A stretch of 64,000 nt of DNA from Orobanche coerulescens (GCA_033398695.1 CM065805.1:73624762-73688761); one strand, 5' to 3'; numbered from the stretch's first letter, positions 1-12,196 are shown. A program made the numbers and translations. The notes: a model not told the origin generated them from the letters alone.

Positions 1-948
1 TGGGAGGAACCAAAGAGTAGTAGCACCACCTAGCCACCTGGCGGCCTACACTGTACCCCAATCGAGAACGAATGATTGGGATCATTCAAGAACCATTCTG
101 TCGTGAATACCGGTATACGTATAAACCCTTCTTTCAAATATCCCGATCAAGTTATAGGGTCACGGTCGATCAAACCTTATCTGTACTTGACGCTATGCAT
201 GCGTTAATGCAAATCGAGATCATCGAGCTCTCGTGTATCTAATACAGACTAGCTCCAATGCTTTGGCCAAAGACTTATGATCTCATCGCAATAACCGCAT
301 AGGACATATAACCGTTCACTAACAGAGAAAGAATTCTATCTTGGTATTCGATAGGACTGCTACTTGCCCGTCAAGATGCACGTCGAGGTTGACCCCGCCT
401 TAGGTTTACGGTGGTCGAACTACTCTAATGAAAATATTGACGTCACAAGCACATCCCTACTAAATCCTCAAGTCGAAGGTTCACGAATACCTATCACAAC
501 CTTTCGATTCCGGCATTGATCGTCCCAGTGAAATCCGTGTGACGAATCGAGGGTGAGTCGGTTCGAGTATACTAATCTAATTAGCATACCTATAACGTGT
601 GCTCCCACTAATCATTTGTGTTCGACAGGCACTCTCCATGTCAAAGAACACGTCATACAAGTCTTCACATAAACTTAACGCCTACCAAGTTTCATCGACT
701 TGCGAACGATTAAGTATTTGAGCTATAAACCTTTCCAGTGCCGACCCCCTTATCCAATAAGGAGTGGAACGTTTTGTTCTCAAATACACGGACTAGTTTC
801 TATATGTATATTTACGAGTTAGGAATGCCAGTAACTACCAGTAAATAAAGAAACATTCCTTTGCCTTATATAAATGGTTTACATAATTACAAGTACAATG
901 CCCTCACTCAACAACCTCTGAGTGGCATTCGAGGGCATACTCCTAACA
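1..948 (-). repeat. copia 3' LTR (partial, cut by window start)
   Basis: Direct repeat of 7223-8179, ending in ...CTCCTAACA, which is TGTTAGGAG on the minus strand. On the minus strand this is the beginning of the 3' LTR; its other end lies before base 1. Small indels against the right copy concentrate at 20-60, 230-310, 390-420 and 735-750, often at CAG/CTG or CCGG-like words, while the rest is nearly identical. Confidence 0.93.
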
Positions 949-959
949 ATCTCCCACTT
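949..959 (-). other. copia polypurine tract
   Basis: Reads AAGTGGGAGAT on the minus strand, directly before the 3' LTR terminus TGTTAGGAG. This is the position and composition of the plus-strand DNA primer of LTR retrotransposons. Confidence 0.85.
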
Positions 960-2043
960 GCACTCAATGCCACACACTATGGTATCTAATACCCATGTTC
1001 TCCAGATGACGCTCTAAGCTAATCTGAGAAAGTGGCTAGTTCAGTGGATCAGCGACGTAGTCGGTTGACTCTACTCTATGCAGCTCAATGTATCTCTTTG
1101 CGAACGAATGCTCTTACGAGATGATACTCTCTCTCAATATGTTTGGAATCATTATGAAACCTTGGCTCCTAGGCACGTGTAAGTGCTGCTCAAGTGCCTT
1201 GCAGTGTCACGAGAAGTTTACCTAGTAACTTCTTAACCCTTCCTTTGGAGGCCTCCGAGGCCGCTTTATACTCAGCCTAACAGGTGGAATTAGCAGTCGC
1301 GCTATTCTTGGCACTATGCCAAGATACTGCTCCTCCATTAAGAGTAAATGTAGTCAGAAGTAGACATAGAATCGTCTTTCTGTCCTTGGAAGTCCAATAT
1401 AGTGAATCCCATCACATTGAGTTCTCCACCACCATATATAAGAACCAGATCTCTAGTCCTTCTAAAGTACTTGAGAATGTTCTTTATGGCAGTCTAATGT
1501 TCCCAGGTTGGCAGAAACCTACTTACCACGCTCCCAGCATGCGCAATGTCAGGTCTCGTACACAATAAAGCATATGTGAGGCTACCCACTGCCGAATCAT
1601 ATGGTATATAACTCATTTCCTTTCATTGTTCCTCACTATGAGGACACATCTTCAAGGTAAGTTTTATTCCATGTCGCATCAGAAGGAACCCTCTTTAAGA
1701 TCTAATCTATATAGAGGGCTTGGGAAAAACTTATCATTCTCTTCGATCTAATCCAGTAGAATCGAATCCCAAGAATATAGGTTTCTTCTCCCAAGTCTTT
1801 CATGGAGAAATTACTCGAAAACCAAGCTTTCCCATAACTGAGCATTCCCACATCATTTCCTATTAGTAGAATGTCATCTACATATACTACTTAGAATGTG
1901 ATCTTGCTCCCACTAACCCTCTTGTATACACAAGATTCCTCTTCATTTTGCACGAAGTCAAACTCTTTAACCGTCTCATCAAAATGAAGGTCCCAACTAC
2001 ATGAAGATCACAGTCCATTTCATGGAGTCTACATCCACCATTG
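960..2043 (-). pseudogene. copia RT C-terminal and RNase H remnants
   Basis: Minus-strand translation in shifting frames shows the C-terminal half of copia reverse transcriptase and then RNase H. The RT catalytic motif YVDDILLIGND lies near 1860-1900, preceded by EEESCVYKR; further on are MKDLGEE, then SAVGSLTYALLCTRPDIAHA near 1560-1610 and ILKYFRRTRD near 1460-1490. The RNase H part keeps the AEYKAASEASKEG motif near 1230-1270 and ends with RHLENMGIRYHSVWH just before the polypurine tract. There are many stops and frameshifts. The N-terminal half of RT is missing: the sequence passes from the integrase-RT linker to the middle of RT at about 2000. The gene is dead. Confidence 0.85.
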
Positions 2044-3531
2044 CTAGGTCATTGGTCGTGGGTCGGTCTCTTGTTTATCACTTGGAACCTCGAGGAAACC
2101 CAGTTCCTCCAAGTGTATAAAACTATACCTCTTAGGTAATTGAGACACCCTACTAGACCTACGAGGTGGTTGTACTTGTGTTTCAGAAGGTTCGGTTCCA
2201 ATTTCTTGCACAGGTGTCTCTCGAGGAGTTTCATTGTATTCTTCTAAAGAAATACTTCTACCTGCTCCGCCTTCCTGAATGAACTCATCTTCCAGGAAGT
2301 GTGCTTGTAAAGCAACAACGATCTTTCGATCTTCGGGCATGTAGAATAGATATCCCATCGTCCCAGACAGGAATCCAATGAAACGTCCCTTCGCAGACCT
2401 AGCTTCCATCTTTTCCACCTTAGTCTTCTTGACATAGGCGGGACATCCCCAAATCCTAATATGATTAAGACTTGGTTTCCTTCCTTCCCACATCTCATGT
2501 GGAGTTTTAGGAACGGATTTGGAAGGACATCTGTTCAAGATATACGCGGCAGTCAGGAGTGCATACCCCCATAGGTAAATGGGCAAGTCAGTATAGCCCA
2601 GCATGGAACGGACCATGTTCAACAGGGTCCGGTTCCTTCTTTCTGACACACCATTTAACTGAGGAGTACCAGGAGGTGTTAGTTGTGAAACTATTCCATG
2701 TTCCTTAAGGAACTCGTCAAACTCCGTACTCATATACTCGCCACCTCGGTCCGACCGAAGTGCTTTGATATGATTACCAGTTTGTTTCTCGACTAGGGCC
2801 TTGAATTCTTGGAATTTCTCAAAGGCCTCGGATTTATGTTTCATTAAGTATACATAACCATACCTAGTATGATCATCTGTAAACGTAATGAAATATTGAT
2901 ATCCGTCACGTGCTGCTTCCAAAGCACCACATACATCGGTATGGATTAATCCCAGTTTATCAGCGGCTCTTTGAAATGTCCCTGTGAAGGGGGACTTAGT
3001 CATTTTGCCTTTAAGGCAAGATTCACAAGTAGGAAAGGGATCCGATCCCAATGGACCCATAAGTCCATCTTTTTCCATCTTGTAAACCTTGGTCTGACCA
3101 ACATGACCAAGTCTAAGATGCCATTTCAAAACTTGATTGCTTTCATCCCTACCGCGTTTTCTAGTTATAGTATTCACAACTACTTTGTTGCTGAGATTTA
3201 GATGATACAATCCATTCAACAATGTAGCAGTACCCACTAGTTTATTTCTAAAATAAATTTTGCAGGAACCATCACCAATGATAAATGAAAAGCCTTTTCG
3301 GTCCATGACCGGAATGGATACAATGTTTTTGTGCCCCTTGGGCAAAACAAGTACATCTTCTAAAGTCAAAACAAAACCGGATTCTAAACCCAAAAGAAGT
3401 GATCCTATGTCGGTCGCCTCGACACTATGCCCGCTTCCGACTGTGATCATAACTTCTCCAGCTCCAAGCTTCCTACTTTGTTCCAGATCCTGATTCACGG
3501 TACAAATATGAGAACGAGCACCAGAATCCAA
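2044..3531 (-). CDS. copia pol segment: protease active site, GAG-pre-integrase, integrase
   Basis: A 495-codon open frame. It opens inside the aspartic protease, with the catalytic D-S-G-A motif as residues 2-5 followed by RSHICT, so the annotated start is only the first in-frame Met of a broken polyprotein. GAG-pre-integrase is at about residues 130-185 with the zinc-binding H-H-C-C pattern (WHLRLGH...CESCLKGK). The integrase core at about 190-310 has an intact D-D-E triad: D in HTDVCG, D in RSDRGGEY, E in GVSERRN. The copia-type C-terminal extension (RIWGCPAYV, KGRFIGF) follows. The frame stops at the integrase-RT linker, beyond which much of RT is deleted. Integrase would insert the cDNA into host DNA. 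As a lone open segment in a broken element it is unlikely to be expressed as a working protein. Confidence 0.9.
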   Translation of the reverse strand: MDSGARSHICTVNQDLEQSRKLGAGEVMITVGSGHSVEATDIGSLLLGLESGFVLTLEDVLVLPKGHKNIVSIPVMDRKGFSFIIGDGSCKIYFRNKLVGTATLLNGLYHLNLSNKVVVNTITRKRGRDESNQVLKWHLRLGHVGQTKVYKMEKDGLMGPLGSDPFPTCESCLKGKMTKSPFTGTFQRAADKLGLIHTDVCGALEAARDGYQYFITFTDDHTRYGYVYLMKHKSEAFEKFQEFKALVEKQTGNHIKALRSDRGGEYMSTEFDEFLKEHGIVSQLTPPGTPQLNGVSERRNRTLLNMVRSMLGYTDLPIYLWGYALLTAAYILNRCPSKSVPKTPHEMWEGRKPSLNHIRIWGCPAYVKKTKVEKMEARSAKGRFIGFLSGTMGYLFYMPEDRKIVVALQAHFLEDEFIQEGGAGRSISLEEYNETPRETPVQEIGTEPSETQVQPPRRSSRVSQLPKRYSFIHLEELGFLEVPSDKQETDPRPMT

Positions 3532-4420
3532 GATTCAGAAGTAGAAAATACATGAGTGTAACAATTTGTTTCCAAAACTAAAAGTTACAGACTAAGTGCC
3601 ATGAAGAATCGGACAGTCTCTAGCCCAGTGGCCCACCACCGCACTTGAGACAAGCATCCTTCTTCTTCTTGTTCTTTGGAACCATCGGGGCCTTGCCCTT
3701 TCCCTTAAGGTCCTTAGCTTGTGGTCCACCGCTTCTTGGTCTTTTTCTTCTTATTCTTAGACTTCCGAAGTCCGTAAGAAATCACAAGTGCAGACTCCTT
3801 CATCCGCGGTCTTCATCGAGGCGAGCGGTCACCGCTTGTTCATTAGCCCAGCTAAATTACATGAAATCTCATTGCGGTTGAAGTTCATAACAAAGCGTGA
3901 GAAGGAATCGAGGAGAGAATGTTGGATATGGTCTGTTTTGAGAGTAGTATCCATTTTAAAATCACGAGCCTCCAATCTCTCGTTCATGGATATCATTTTG
4001 AGGTAGTGTTCCACAACTTTCTCAAATTACTTAATCCTTGCACCGAACAGTTGCTTGGATATCTCATATCTAGCGATTCTGCTGTGCTCACCATAAAGCT
4101 CGGTTAAGTGAGATAGAATCGCCTAGCGAAGTCATTTTCTCATGAGCTCTCTGAAGCTCATTAGACATGGAAGCCATCATATAAGCACGGACTTTCACGT
4201 CATCCTTAACCCACTTTTCGTGGTTTTCAATCTCTTCTGATTGGCTCGAGTCCGCATAGGAGGCGCCGAATGTCCGTCTCCAAGACGTATCCCGGTGCCT
4301 CTATCGAGGACTATCATCGATTGCGGAGCCAATCCACAAAGTTAGGTCCCATTAAGGTGTTCTTTTCGAGTAGAATTGCGAGTGGATTCATTGTCATATT
4401 GAGATTTGTGCATTAAGTAT
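3532..4420 (-). pseudogene. copia gag remnant with CCHC zinc knuckle
   Basis: The minus strand shows a frameshifted zinc knuckle near 3600-3660 (KKKDACLKCGG, then RDCP after a frame change). Upstream lie gag-like segments: WVKDDVKVRAYMMASMSNELQRAHE (4135-4215), MISMNERLEARDFKMDTTLKTDHIQHS (about 3920-4000) and FVDWLRN (about 4320-4340). Stops and at least four frame changes separate them. Gag would form the virus-like particle; this copy cannot make a full one. Short plus-strand open frames here are shadows. Confidence 0.75.
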
Positions 4421-6152
4421 AACAGTTAATTAGTGACTCATTCAATTATGTTACAGTATAGAATTTAAGGTCTTTTCTATTCTTGTTACCCGGCTCCCAC
4501 TATTTTTATCGGAATAACACACTCCCATGTGATATCCTAAGTATCGTCGCTCTACTTCATAGTGGTGATCGAGTTCTTTATAAATCTTAATAGAGGGCAA
4601 CCGAACAGGTTTCTAGTCTATTAATTTTCATAAAGTGGTGTCCAACACCAACCCATCTAATGGATGATTCGATCTTCTTTTTCCCCTTGTTCACTCCCCT
4701 CAACCTATACGATTTCTATGGTTCGTGAACAAGTTAAGTTTATACCATCGACGCAAATCAGTTTCACAATTGAATCTTATCCGGCAACCTATCAGGTTTC
4801 TAGGGATAAAATTTGCTCCAACCGAAGGCATCCAATGCGCTCTCGGTAATTTATCCGTCCTCCCCGAATGACTACCCCGATAACTCGGAAGCATAGCACA
4901 TCCGGTTTGGATTTCAATTTCGAAAACTCGATGGAGGAAGGAAAACCTTGAAACCTTATAAACTTAATTATTTATAGTGGGAGAATTTTCGCGATTAACG
5001 TTACACTTTGCACATTAATCATATTAGCGCGTTTGAGGCATTCATACAATATGAAACAACCATTCACAACCTAGTTGCTACCAACATGTGGTTCATGGAC
5101 CGTTCTAGAAAACAAAAACTTCGTAATCTAATTACAAGTCTTCGTCTTGAATCTTCGTCTTCTCGAAATGGATCTTCCTCCGGTCTTCGTCATTACATAT
5201 AAATTTTACATCGAAAATTGCATCCTAGATACAAACATTTCTAGTAAAATAAATAGGCTCAAAACGGCCTTTACAACCCAATCGAATAAAACGAGCGATT
5301 CAAATCTAAGTCCACGAACCACATCCCCATTCAAAAGCATTCATCCAATAAATACTATATAAATGGAAAGCGTAGAGATACATTGATCCAATCAACAATA
5401 TGAACCGATCCAATCGATTCACACAATCGGTAATTTGATAACGTTCAAAATAATTGATCGACCATAAATATTCCAATTAATCAAATTTCCCTTATAAAAT
5501 GAAATACCATAAATCATTTTAATCATATTAAATCCAATTTAACATGCGGGAGATTAATTTTCAAGAATACGAAAAAATCGAGCGGGGTGAAAACAGGCGG
5601 CATGACCGAGTCACCTCGGCGACTCTACGGCGATCACGCACAGCTTGGCGAGTCACGCTCGGAAGAATCCGGCCAGACACGACCGAGTCTAGGACACGGT
5701 CGTCGCTGGCGATGACTTGGTAGGCTGCCGGACACGGCCGTGTCATCCAGACACGGTCGAGTCACTTCGGCGGACACGCCCGTGTCTCGACACGGCAGTC
5801 GGGTCTCGAGCGATGCTTTGGCCACCTTTGCCGGACACGACCGTGTCACCCGAGACACGGTCGAGTCATTCTCGGCCAAAATACCCTTTTTGTCCAAAAA
5901 GTCGTCCGACGACGATTCGGGGCTAGATTTTCGACCGGATATCCAATATCAATATTTTACGACTTTCATATCTTCAATATAAATCATATTTCCCAGAAAT
6001 TTAAGATTTATATTTATACATAAACTTACGAAAAATACAATTATTACGAACGAAAAACATATACCACGATTATGACTAAAATGATTCCAAATCATTCACC
6101 ATCTAATCGAGCATTCCAAATGCCAATATCGTATATACGATCGCAAAACCTT
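4421..6152 (-). other. copia untranslated leader / non-coding internal region
   Basis: A 1.7-kb stretch between the primer site and recognisable gag. It is AT-rich except for 5580-5900, which holds a cluster of short GC-rich palindromes listed separately. I see no convincing coding frame; the short open frames show no family signature. It may hold the leader plus an eroded gag N-terminus. Confidence 0.6.
5603..5868. repeat. cluster of GACACGG(C/T)CGTGTC-type palindromes in copia leader
   Basis: Perfect or near-perfect 14-bp palindromes occur at 5731-5744 (GACACGGCCGTGTC), 5773-5786 (GACACGCCCGTGTC) and 5834-5847 (GACACGACCGTGTC). Diverged forms lie at 5603-5613, 5681-5704, 5750-5764, 5789-5800 and 5854-5868. 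Spacing is irregular, about 20-60 bp. The cluster is a GC-rich island in AT-rich leader. Open frames across it on both strands are by-products of the palindromes. Confidence 0.8.
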
Positions 6153-6164
6153 GCTCCGATACCA
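6153..6164 (-). other. copia primer binding site (initiator Met tRNA type)
   Basis: Reads TGGTATCGGAGC on the minus strand, one base inside the 5' LTR end (CCCAACA at 6166). It differs by one base from the usual plant tRNA-iMet complement TGGTATCAGAGC. Confidence 0.88.
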
Positions 6165-6165
6165 C

Positions 6166-8179
6166 TGTTGGGATTCGGTGCCTAAAACGAAGGCCCAGCG
6201 GAAGAGGTAAAACGAAAATTAATTCGATCCGAATCCCTACGAGGATCGATCGAGCTACGCATATACGAATATCAAAACGAATAACAAGAGATATAGAAAC
6301 TCACCCTTGTAGTCCTTTGATTAGATGGATAACCTTCTCTCGAGCTATTCCCCAAGCTTTAGGCGATCTCCTTTCAATTCAATCCGCTCCAAGCTCTTGA
6401 ATGATCCAACGCCGAAAGCACCGCGTCTCTACTTGCCACGCGCCGGAGAAATGACCGGAACGACAATCACCTTGCTATCCTCCGAGGATACGGCTAGAGC
6501 TAAGTGATGAAGCTTCCAATATGAAATTATCACACTCTAAGTGTATAACTCACAACTCTCATTTATTTCTTGATTTTTCTCCAAGAATCACCAAGAACAA
6601 GTTGAAGAAGAAGATGAAGATAAGTGTTTGAACTCAAAGTCTCACTTTCTCTCTCTCTCAATGTATCTCACGGATGGCTTATTCTCCCCAAGAGAGTGAG
6701 AAGTCTTCTCTTCTTATTCAATTCCTTTCCACATGAGAACAACTCATGTTTTAACCCCACCTTGAAAAAGATATCAAATATCTATTCATTAAACACCTAA
6801 TAAAGATTCCAATTGATTTAAAAATCAAAGTCTTGTCAAGGTGTGGGGAAGGGGGGACGGCCATGATGAAGAAATAGGATGAGTTCGGTTCGTTTCGGAC
6901 TCCCGTGAGTCCAAACAGATAAACTCCGATTCCGTTCCGATGTATTTATATCGACCAATTAATCCAATTAATTAACCATATCAAATACATAATAACATAA
7001 TTAATTTCTCCAAGAAATAATTATATTCACGAATTAAATTAATCACCCAGTAATTTATTTAATCCATTAGGCCGTAAATCAATTTATCCAATAAATCGAT
7101 TTAGACATCCAATGTCCCGAATTATATATCCAATATCTAATATTCATAATGAGAGAATTAAGCTTGATTCATTCCGTCGTCAATCCTAATGCGCGACTCG
7201 GTAGGTCCGTCTCAGTTAGCAATGGGAGGAACCAAAGAGTAGTAGCACCACCTAGCCAGCCTGGCGGCTACACTGCACTTACCGATCTAGAACGAATGAT
7301 TGGGATCATTCAAGAACCATTCTGTCGTGAATACCAGTATACGTATAAACCCTTCTTTCAAATATCCCGATCAAGTTATAGGGTCACGGTCAGTCAAACC
7401 TTATCTGTACTTGACGCTATGCATGCGTTAATGCAAATCGAGATCATCGAGCTCTCGTGTATCTAATACAGCTAGCTCCAATGCTTTGGCTAAAGACTTA
7501 TGATCTCATCTGCCAATAACCGCATAGGACATATAACCCGTTCACTAACAGGAGAAAGAATTCTATCTTGGTATTCAGTAGGACCTGCTACTTGCCCGTC
7601 AAGATGCACGTCGAGGTTGACCCCCGCCTTCCGGTTTACAGGGTCGAACTACTCTAATGAAAATATTGACGTCACAAGCACATCCCTACTAAATCCTCAA
7701 GTCGAAGGTTCACGAATACCTATCACAACCTTTCGATTCCGTCATTGACTGTCCCAGAGTGAAATCCGTGTGACGAATCGAGGGTGAGTCGGTTCGAGTA
7801 TACTAATCTAATTAGCATACCTATAACGTGTGCTCCCACTAATCATTAGTGTTCGACAGGCACTCTCCATGTCAAAGAACACGTCATACAAGTCTTCACA
7901 TAAACTTAACGCCCAGTCAAGTTTCATCGACTTGCGAACGATTAAGTATTTGAGCTATAAACCTTTCCGAGGCCGACCCCTTATCCAATAAGGAGTGGAA
8001 CGTTTTGTTCTCAAATACACGGACTAGTTTCTATATGTATATTTACGAGTTAGGAATGCCAGTAACTACCAGTAAATAAAGAAACATTCCTTTGCCTTAT
8101 ATAAATGGTTTACATAATTACAAGTACAATGCCCTCACTCAACAACCTCTGAGTGGCATTCGAGGGCATACTCCTAACA
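6166..8179 (-). repeat. copia 5' LTR (2,014 bp)
   Basis: Bounded by TGTTGGGATT on the plus strand at 6166 and CTCCTAACA at 8179, giving a TG...CA LTR on the minus strand. The right boundary abuts satellite and the left abuts the primer site. A TATA-like word lies close to the transcription-side end. Open frames such as 6325-6507, 7149-7466 and 7500-7748 have no family signature and are treated as chance. Confidence 0.93.
8096..8106 (-). promoter_or_regulatory. possible copia TATA box
   Basis: Reads ATTTATATAAG on the minus strand, about 75 bp from the LTR start. The same word occurs in the 3' LTR at about 864-876. If it is the TATA box, U3 is very short. Placement rests on composition only. 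Confidence 0.35.
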
Positions 8180-10543
8180 ATAACACCTCTGATTAATCGT
8201 TTACTTCTTGATTAAGTCTTGTTGTAGCAAGGATTGGATGTAATAGCTCCGATTAAGCCTTTACTTCTTGATTAAGTATTGTTAATCGGAAATAGGCCAC
8301 GTTAAATGCATTCGAGTTAGAACTCTATGAAAACTCGTGTTTATTGATTAGATTCGAGCCTTTTGTACTCAGAATTGGCTATAACATCTCCGATTAATCT
8401 TTTACTTCTTGATTAAGTCTTGTTGTAGCAAGAATTGGATATATAATAGCTCCGATTCAGCTTTTACTTCTTGATTAAGTCTTGTTAATAGGACATAAGA
8501 CCACGTTACATGTATTCGAGTTGGAACTCTATGAAAACTAGGATTTATTGATTAGATTCGAGCCTTTTGAACTCAGAATTGGCTATAACGGCTCCAATTA
8601 ATCTTTTACTTCTTGATTAAGTCTTGTTGTAGCAATAATTAGATATGGTAGCTCAGAGTAAACTTTTACTTCTTGATTAAGTCTTGTTAATAGGAGATAA
8701 GACCATGTTACATGATTGAATATAATAGCTCCAATTAACCTTTTACCTCTTGATTAAGTCTTGTTAATAGGACATAAGATCACGTTACATGTATTCGAGT
8801 TGGAACTCTATGAAAACTAGGGTTTATTGATTAGATTTGAGCCTTTTGTACTCAGAATTGGTTATAATAGCTCGGATTAATATTTTACTTCTTGATTAAG
8901 TCTTGTTGTAGCAAGGATTGAATATAATAGCTCCGATTAAGCTTTTACTTCTTCATTAAGTCTTGTTAATAGGAGATAAGACTACGTTACATGCATTCGA
9001 GTTTGAACTCTATGGAAACTCGGGTTCATTGATTATATTCGAGCCTTTTGTACTCAGAATTGGCTATAACAGCTCCGATTAATCTTTTACTTCTTGATTA
9101 AGTCTTGTTGCAGCAAGGATTGGATATATAATAGCTCCGATTCAGCTTTTACTTCTTGATTAAGTCTTGTTGTAGCAAGAATTGGATATATAATAGCTCC
9201 GATTCAGCTTTTACTTCTTGATTAAGTCTTGTTAATAGGACATAAGACCACGTTACATGTATTCGAGTTGGAACTCTATGAAAATTAGGATTTATTGATT
9301 AGATTTAGGCCTTTTGAACTCAGAATTGGCTATAACGGCTCCAATTAATCTTTTACTTCTTGATTAAGTCATGTTGTAGCAATGATTAGATATGGTAGCT
9401 CAGAGTAAACTTTTACTTCTTGATTAAGTCTTGTTAATAGGAGATAAGACCATGTTACATGATTGAATATAATAGCTCCAATTAACCTTTTACCTCTTGA
9501 TTAAGTCTTGTTAATAGGACATAAGACCACGTTACATGTATTCGAGTTGGAACTCTATGAAAACTAGGGTTTATTGATTAGATTTGATCCTTTTGTACTC
9601 AGAATTGGTTATAATAGCTCGGATTAATATTTTACTTCTTGATTAAGTCTTGTTGTAGCAAGGATTGAATATAATAGCTCCGATTAAGCTTTTACTTCTT
9701 CATTAAGTCTTGTTAATAGGAGATAAGACTACGTTACATGCATTCGAGTTGGAACTCTATGGAAACTCGGGTTCATTGATTATATTCGAGCCTTTTGTAC
9801 TCAGAATTGGCTATAACAGCTCCGATTAATCTTTTACTTCTTGATTAAGTCTTGTTGCAGCAAGGATTGGATATAATAGCTCTTATTAAGCTTTTCTTCT
9901 TGATTAAGTCTTGTTAATAGGACATAAGACCACATTACATGTATTCGAGTTGGAACATTATGAAAACTAGGGTTTATTGATTAGATTCGAGCCTTTTGTA
10001 CTCAGAATTGGCTATAACGGCTCCAATTAATCTTTTACTTCTTGATTAAGTCTTGTTGTAGCAAGGATTGAATATAATAGCTCCGATTAAGCTTTTACTT
10101 CTTCATTAAGTCTTGTTAATAGGAGATAAGACCATGTTACATGCATTCGAGTTGGAACTCTATGAAAACTCGGGTTTATTGATTATATTCGAGCCTTTTG
10201 TACTCAGAATTGGCTATAACAGCTCCGATTAATCTTTTACTTCTTGACTAAGTCTTGTTGTAGCAAGGATTGAATATAATAGCTCCAATTAAGCTTCTCT
10301 TCTTGATTAAGTCTTGTTAATAGGATATAAGACCATGTTACATCCATTCGAGTTGGAATTCTATGAAAACTCGGGTTTATTGATTAGACTCGAGCCTTTT
10401 GTACTCAGAATTGGCTATAACAGCTCTGATTAATCGTTTACTTCTTGATTAAGTCTTGTTGTAGCAAGGATTGGATGTAATAGCTCCGATTAAGCCTTTA
10501 CTTCTTGATTAAGTCTTGTTAATCGGAGATAAGACCACGTTAA
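8180..10543. repeat. 202-bp satellite array, block 1
   Basis: Tandem monomers of about 202 bp, each with two ~57-60-bp half-similar segments beginning AGCTCCGATTAA and containing TTTTACTTCTTGATTAAGTC, followed by a unique part with GAGTTGGAACTC and CTCAGAATTGGCTATAA. The block contains two copies of a shortened monomer (junction ACATGATTGAATA at about 8708 and 9455) spaced about 747 bp apart, which points to a local segmental duplication. It is bounded by the copia LTR on the left and element A on the right. Confidence 0.97.
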
Positions 10544-12196
10544 TGTAACACCCCAAACTAGGCGGATATTACAGTGTCGTGGACCCCCGACTGGGACCCA
10601 CCAAGCGAATGAAAAAGGATGAATTACACAAGGTAAATGTAGTACCGAACCACATTATAACATCAATTACTCCGAGTAGGAGTTTCATACAACACACCCA
10701 GGATAATATAGAATACATGTGTATCTTATGTGACGATAAAATACACGACACTAAATGAAATGAGTATTCGAACGGAATGTCTGCAGCGGAATAAATAAAG
10801 AAAACATGAATGACTGAATACATAACTGAAAGGACTGGGGCCCCCTTCTAGTATCACTGGGACTCCCCGCCGTCATCGTGCTCTCCCTGCGCCTTTGCCT
10901 TGCCATGACCTGAAAAACAGTATCCCCAAACGGGGTCAGTTATACAGAACAACAATCCTCAAGGGTTGAAAATACACAATCATGAATTACTGAAGTTATG
11001 AAATATCCTTAATTATGAATTACGCTGAAGAGGAGTACCATAGTACGCCCGTAGTGTTCTGTGCGAGTGTACAAGATGAATGACCGGACACACCCGTCCT
11101 TGTACCTAATTAGTCTCACGGTGTAACGCTTTCCCGTGTGCACGGTCCAATGTATCGGTGAACCCAATACATAACCATCGTGTGCCCGACTAAAAATTCC
11201 ACACAGCCACACCCGGCCACGTAATATGAACCCAGAAGGTCACATGTACGAGAATGACCATAATGAATGACAATGAATAATTAATTAGACAAGGACAAGA
11301 TGACTCACCGATATGAAAGTAATAGTGACGTGATTGATAACCCAATGAAATGATTTGGAACCGTCGTTCCTCGTGAATGAAATGATTATTCGACAATTAC
11401 AAGTCTTAAAATGATTATTATTATGATGAATGAATTATGATTATGAACAATCAACAACGAAAGGAATGAGTATCCTTTTTAACCGAGTAAGATTTAACTT
11501 ACACAACAACGATGAAGAATGTCCGTCCACGAACAACGTCCTAACCAAGATACCGGTCGCTCGAACAACCTTAATTCAATACAATTACCAACAATCTGAT
11601 CAATAACGAATTAAACACGAATATAACGAACTCAAGACGTCGATACGATTAAACCAAGTTCATTGGGGCATTATATCGAACACTTAGAGGCCAACTTCGA
11701 TTGATTACAACTAAACCTCAACAATACCAACTTCAAATCCCCAAGAAGTGATTCAAATCAACAAAACATCTCCATTACGATCAATAATCCGTTATGAATA
11801 TCCAAAAACATGATTATAACAACAATTAATCGAAAATCCCTAAATCCAACTCGATATTCAAAGTGTTCTTGAATAATCCCTCAATAATCCAATGAATCAT
11901 TATACAAACTCATAATCATATACATATCCCTTCATATAACATGATTATAACGTCCAAAAACATCATAACTCAACACAAAATCGAAATCCAAGGTGTTGAA
12001 GAAATTACCTCTTGAAGATCCAACCACTTCGATCCGATGAACACGAGTTAAAACGAGTATCCAAGCTTCTCAAAGGAATGAAGATGATGAAGATTACACA
12101 CTCAAGTGATTGATGATGATAAAATCTCTCTCTCAACCCTCTCTCTCGGATGAAGAAGGAAAAATGAAGAAGTGAGGAGAAATGACCCGGCCAAGT

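Larger units (their letters stand above)
1..8179 (-). mobile_element. Ty1/copia LTR retrotransposon, degraded, left end outside window
   Basis: Two direct repeats (1-948 and 7223-8179, part of the LTR 6166-8179) flank an internal region coding on the minus strand in copia order: gag zinc knuckle, protease, GAG-pre-integrase, integrase, RT, RNase H. The LTR reads TGTTAGGAG...CCCAACA on the minus strand. A primer site and a purine tract sit where expected. The right flank (8180 on) is satellite; its first five bases ATAAC match the satellite word 'ctataacagctc' and are the probable target duplication, but the left flank is outside the window. gag, RT and RNase H carry frameshifts, stops and a large RT deletion, so the copy is not autonomous. 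The clade within copia (Tork/Angela-like or other) is not resolved. Confidence 0.93.

Noticed and set aside
1284..1568. 94-codon plus-strand open frame
   Set aside because: Antisense to copia RNase H remnants that match the element's own order; a shadow frame.
5561..5982. Overlapping open frames on both strands around the GACACGG palindromes as possible genes
   Set aside because: Palindromic GC-rich sequence opens frames on both strands; there is no domain signature and the position is the copia leader.
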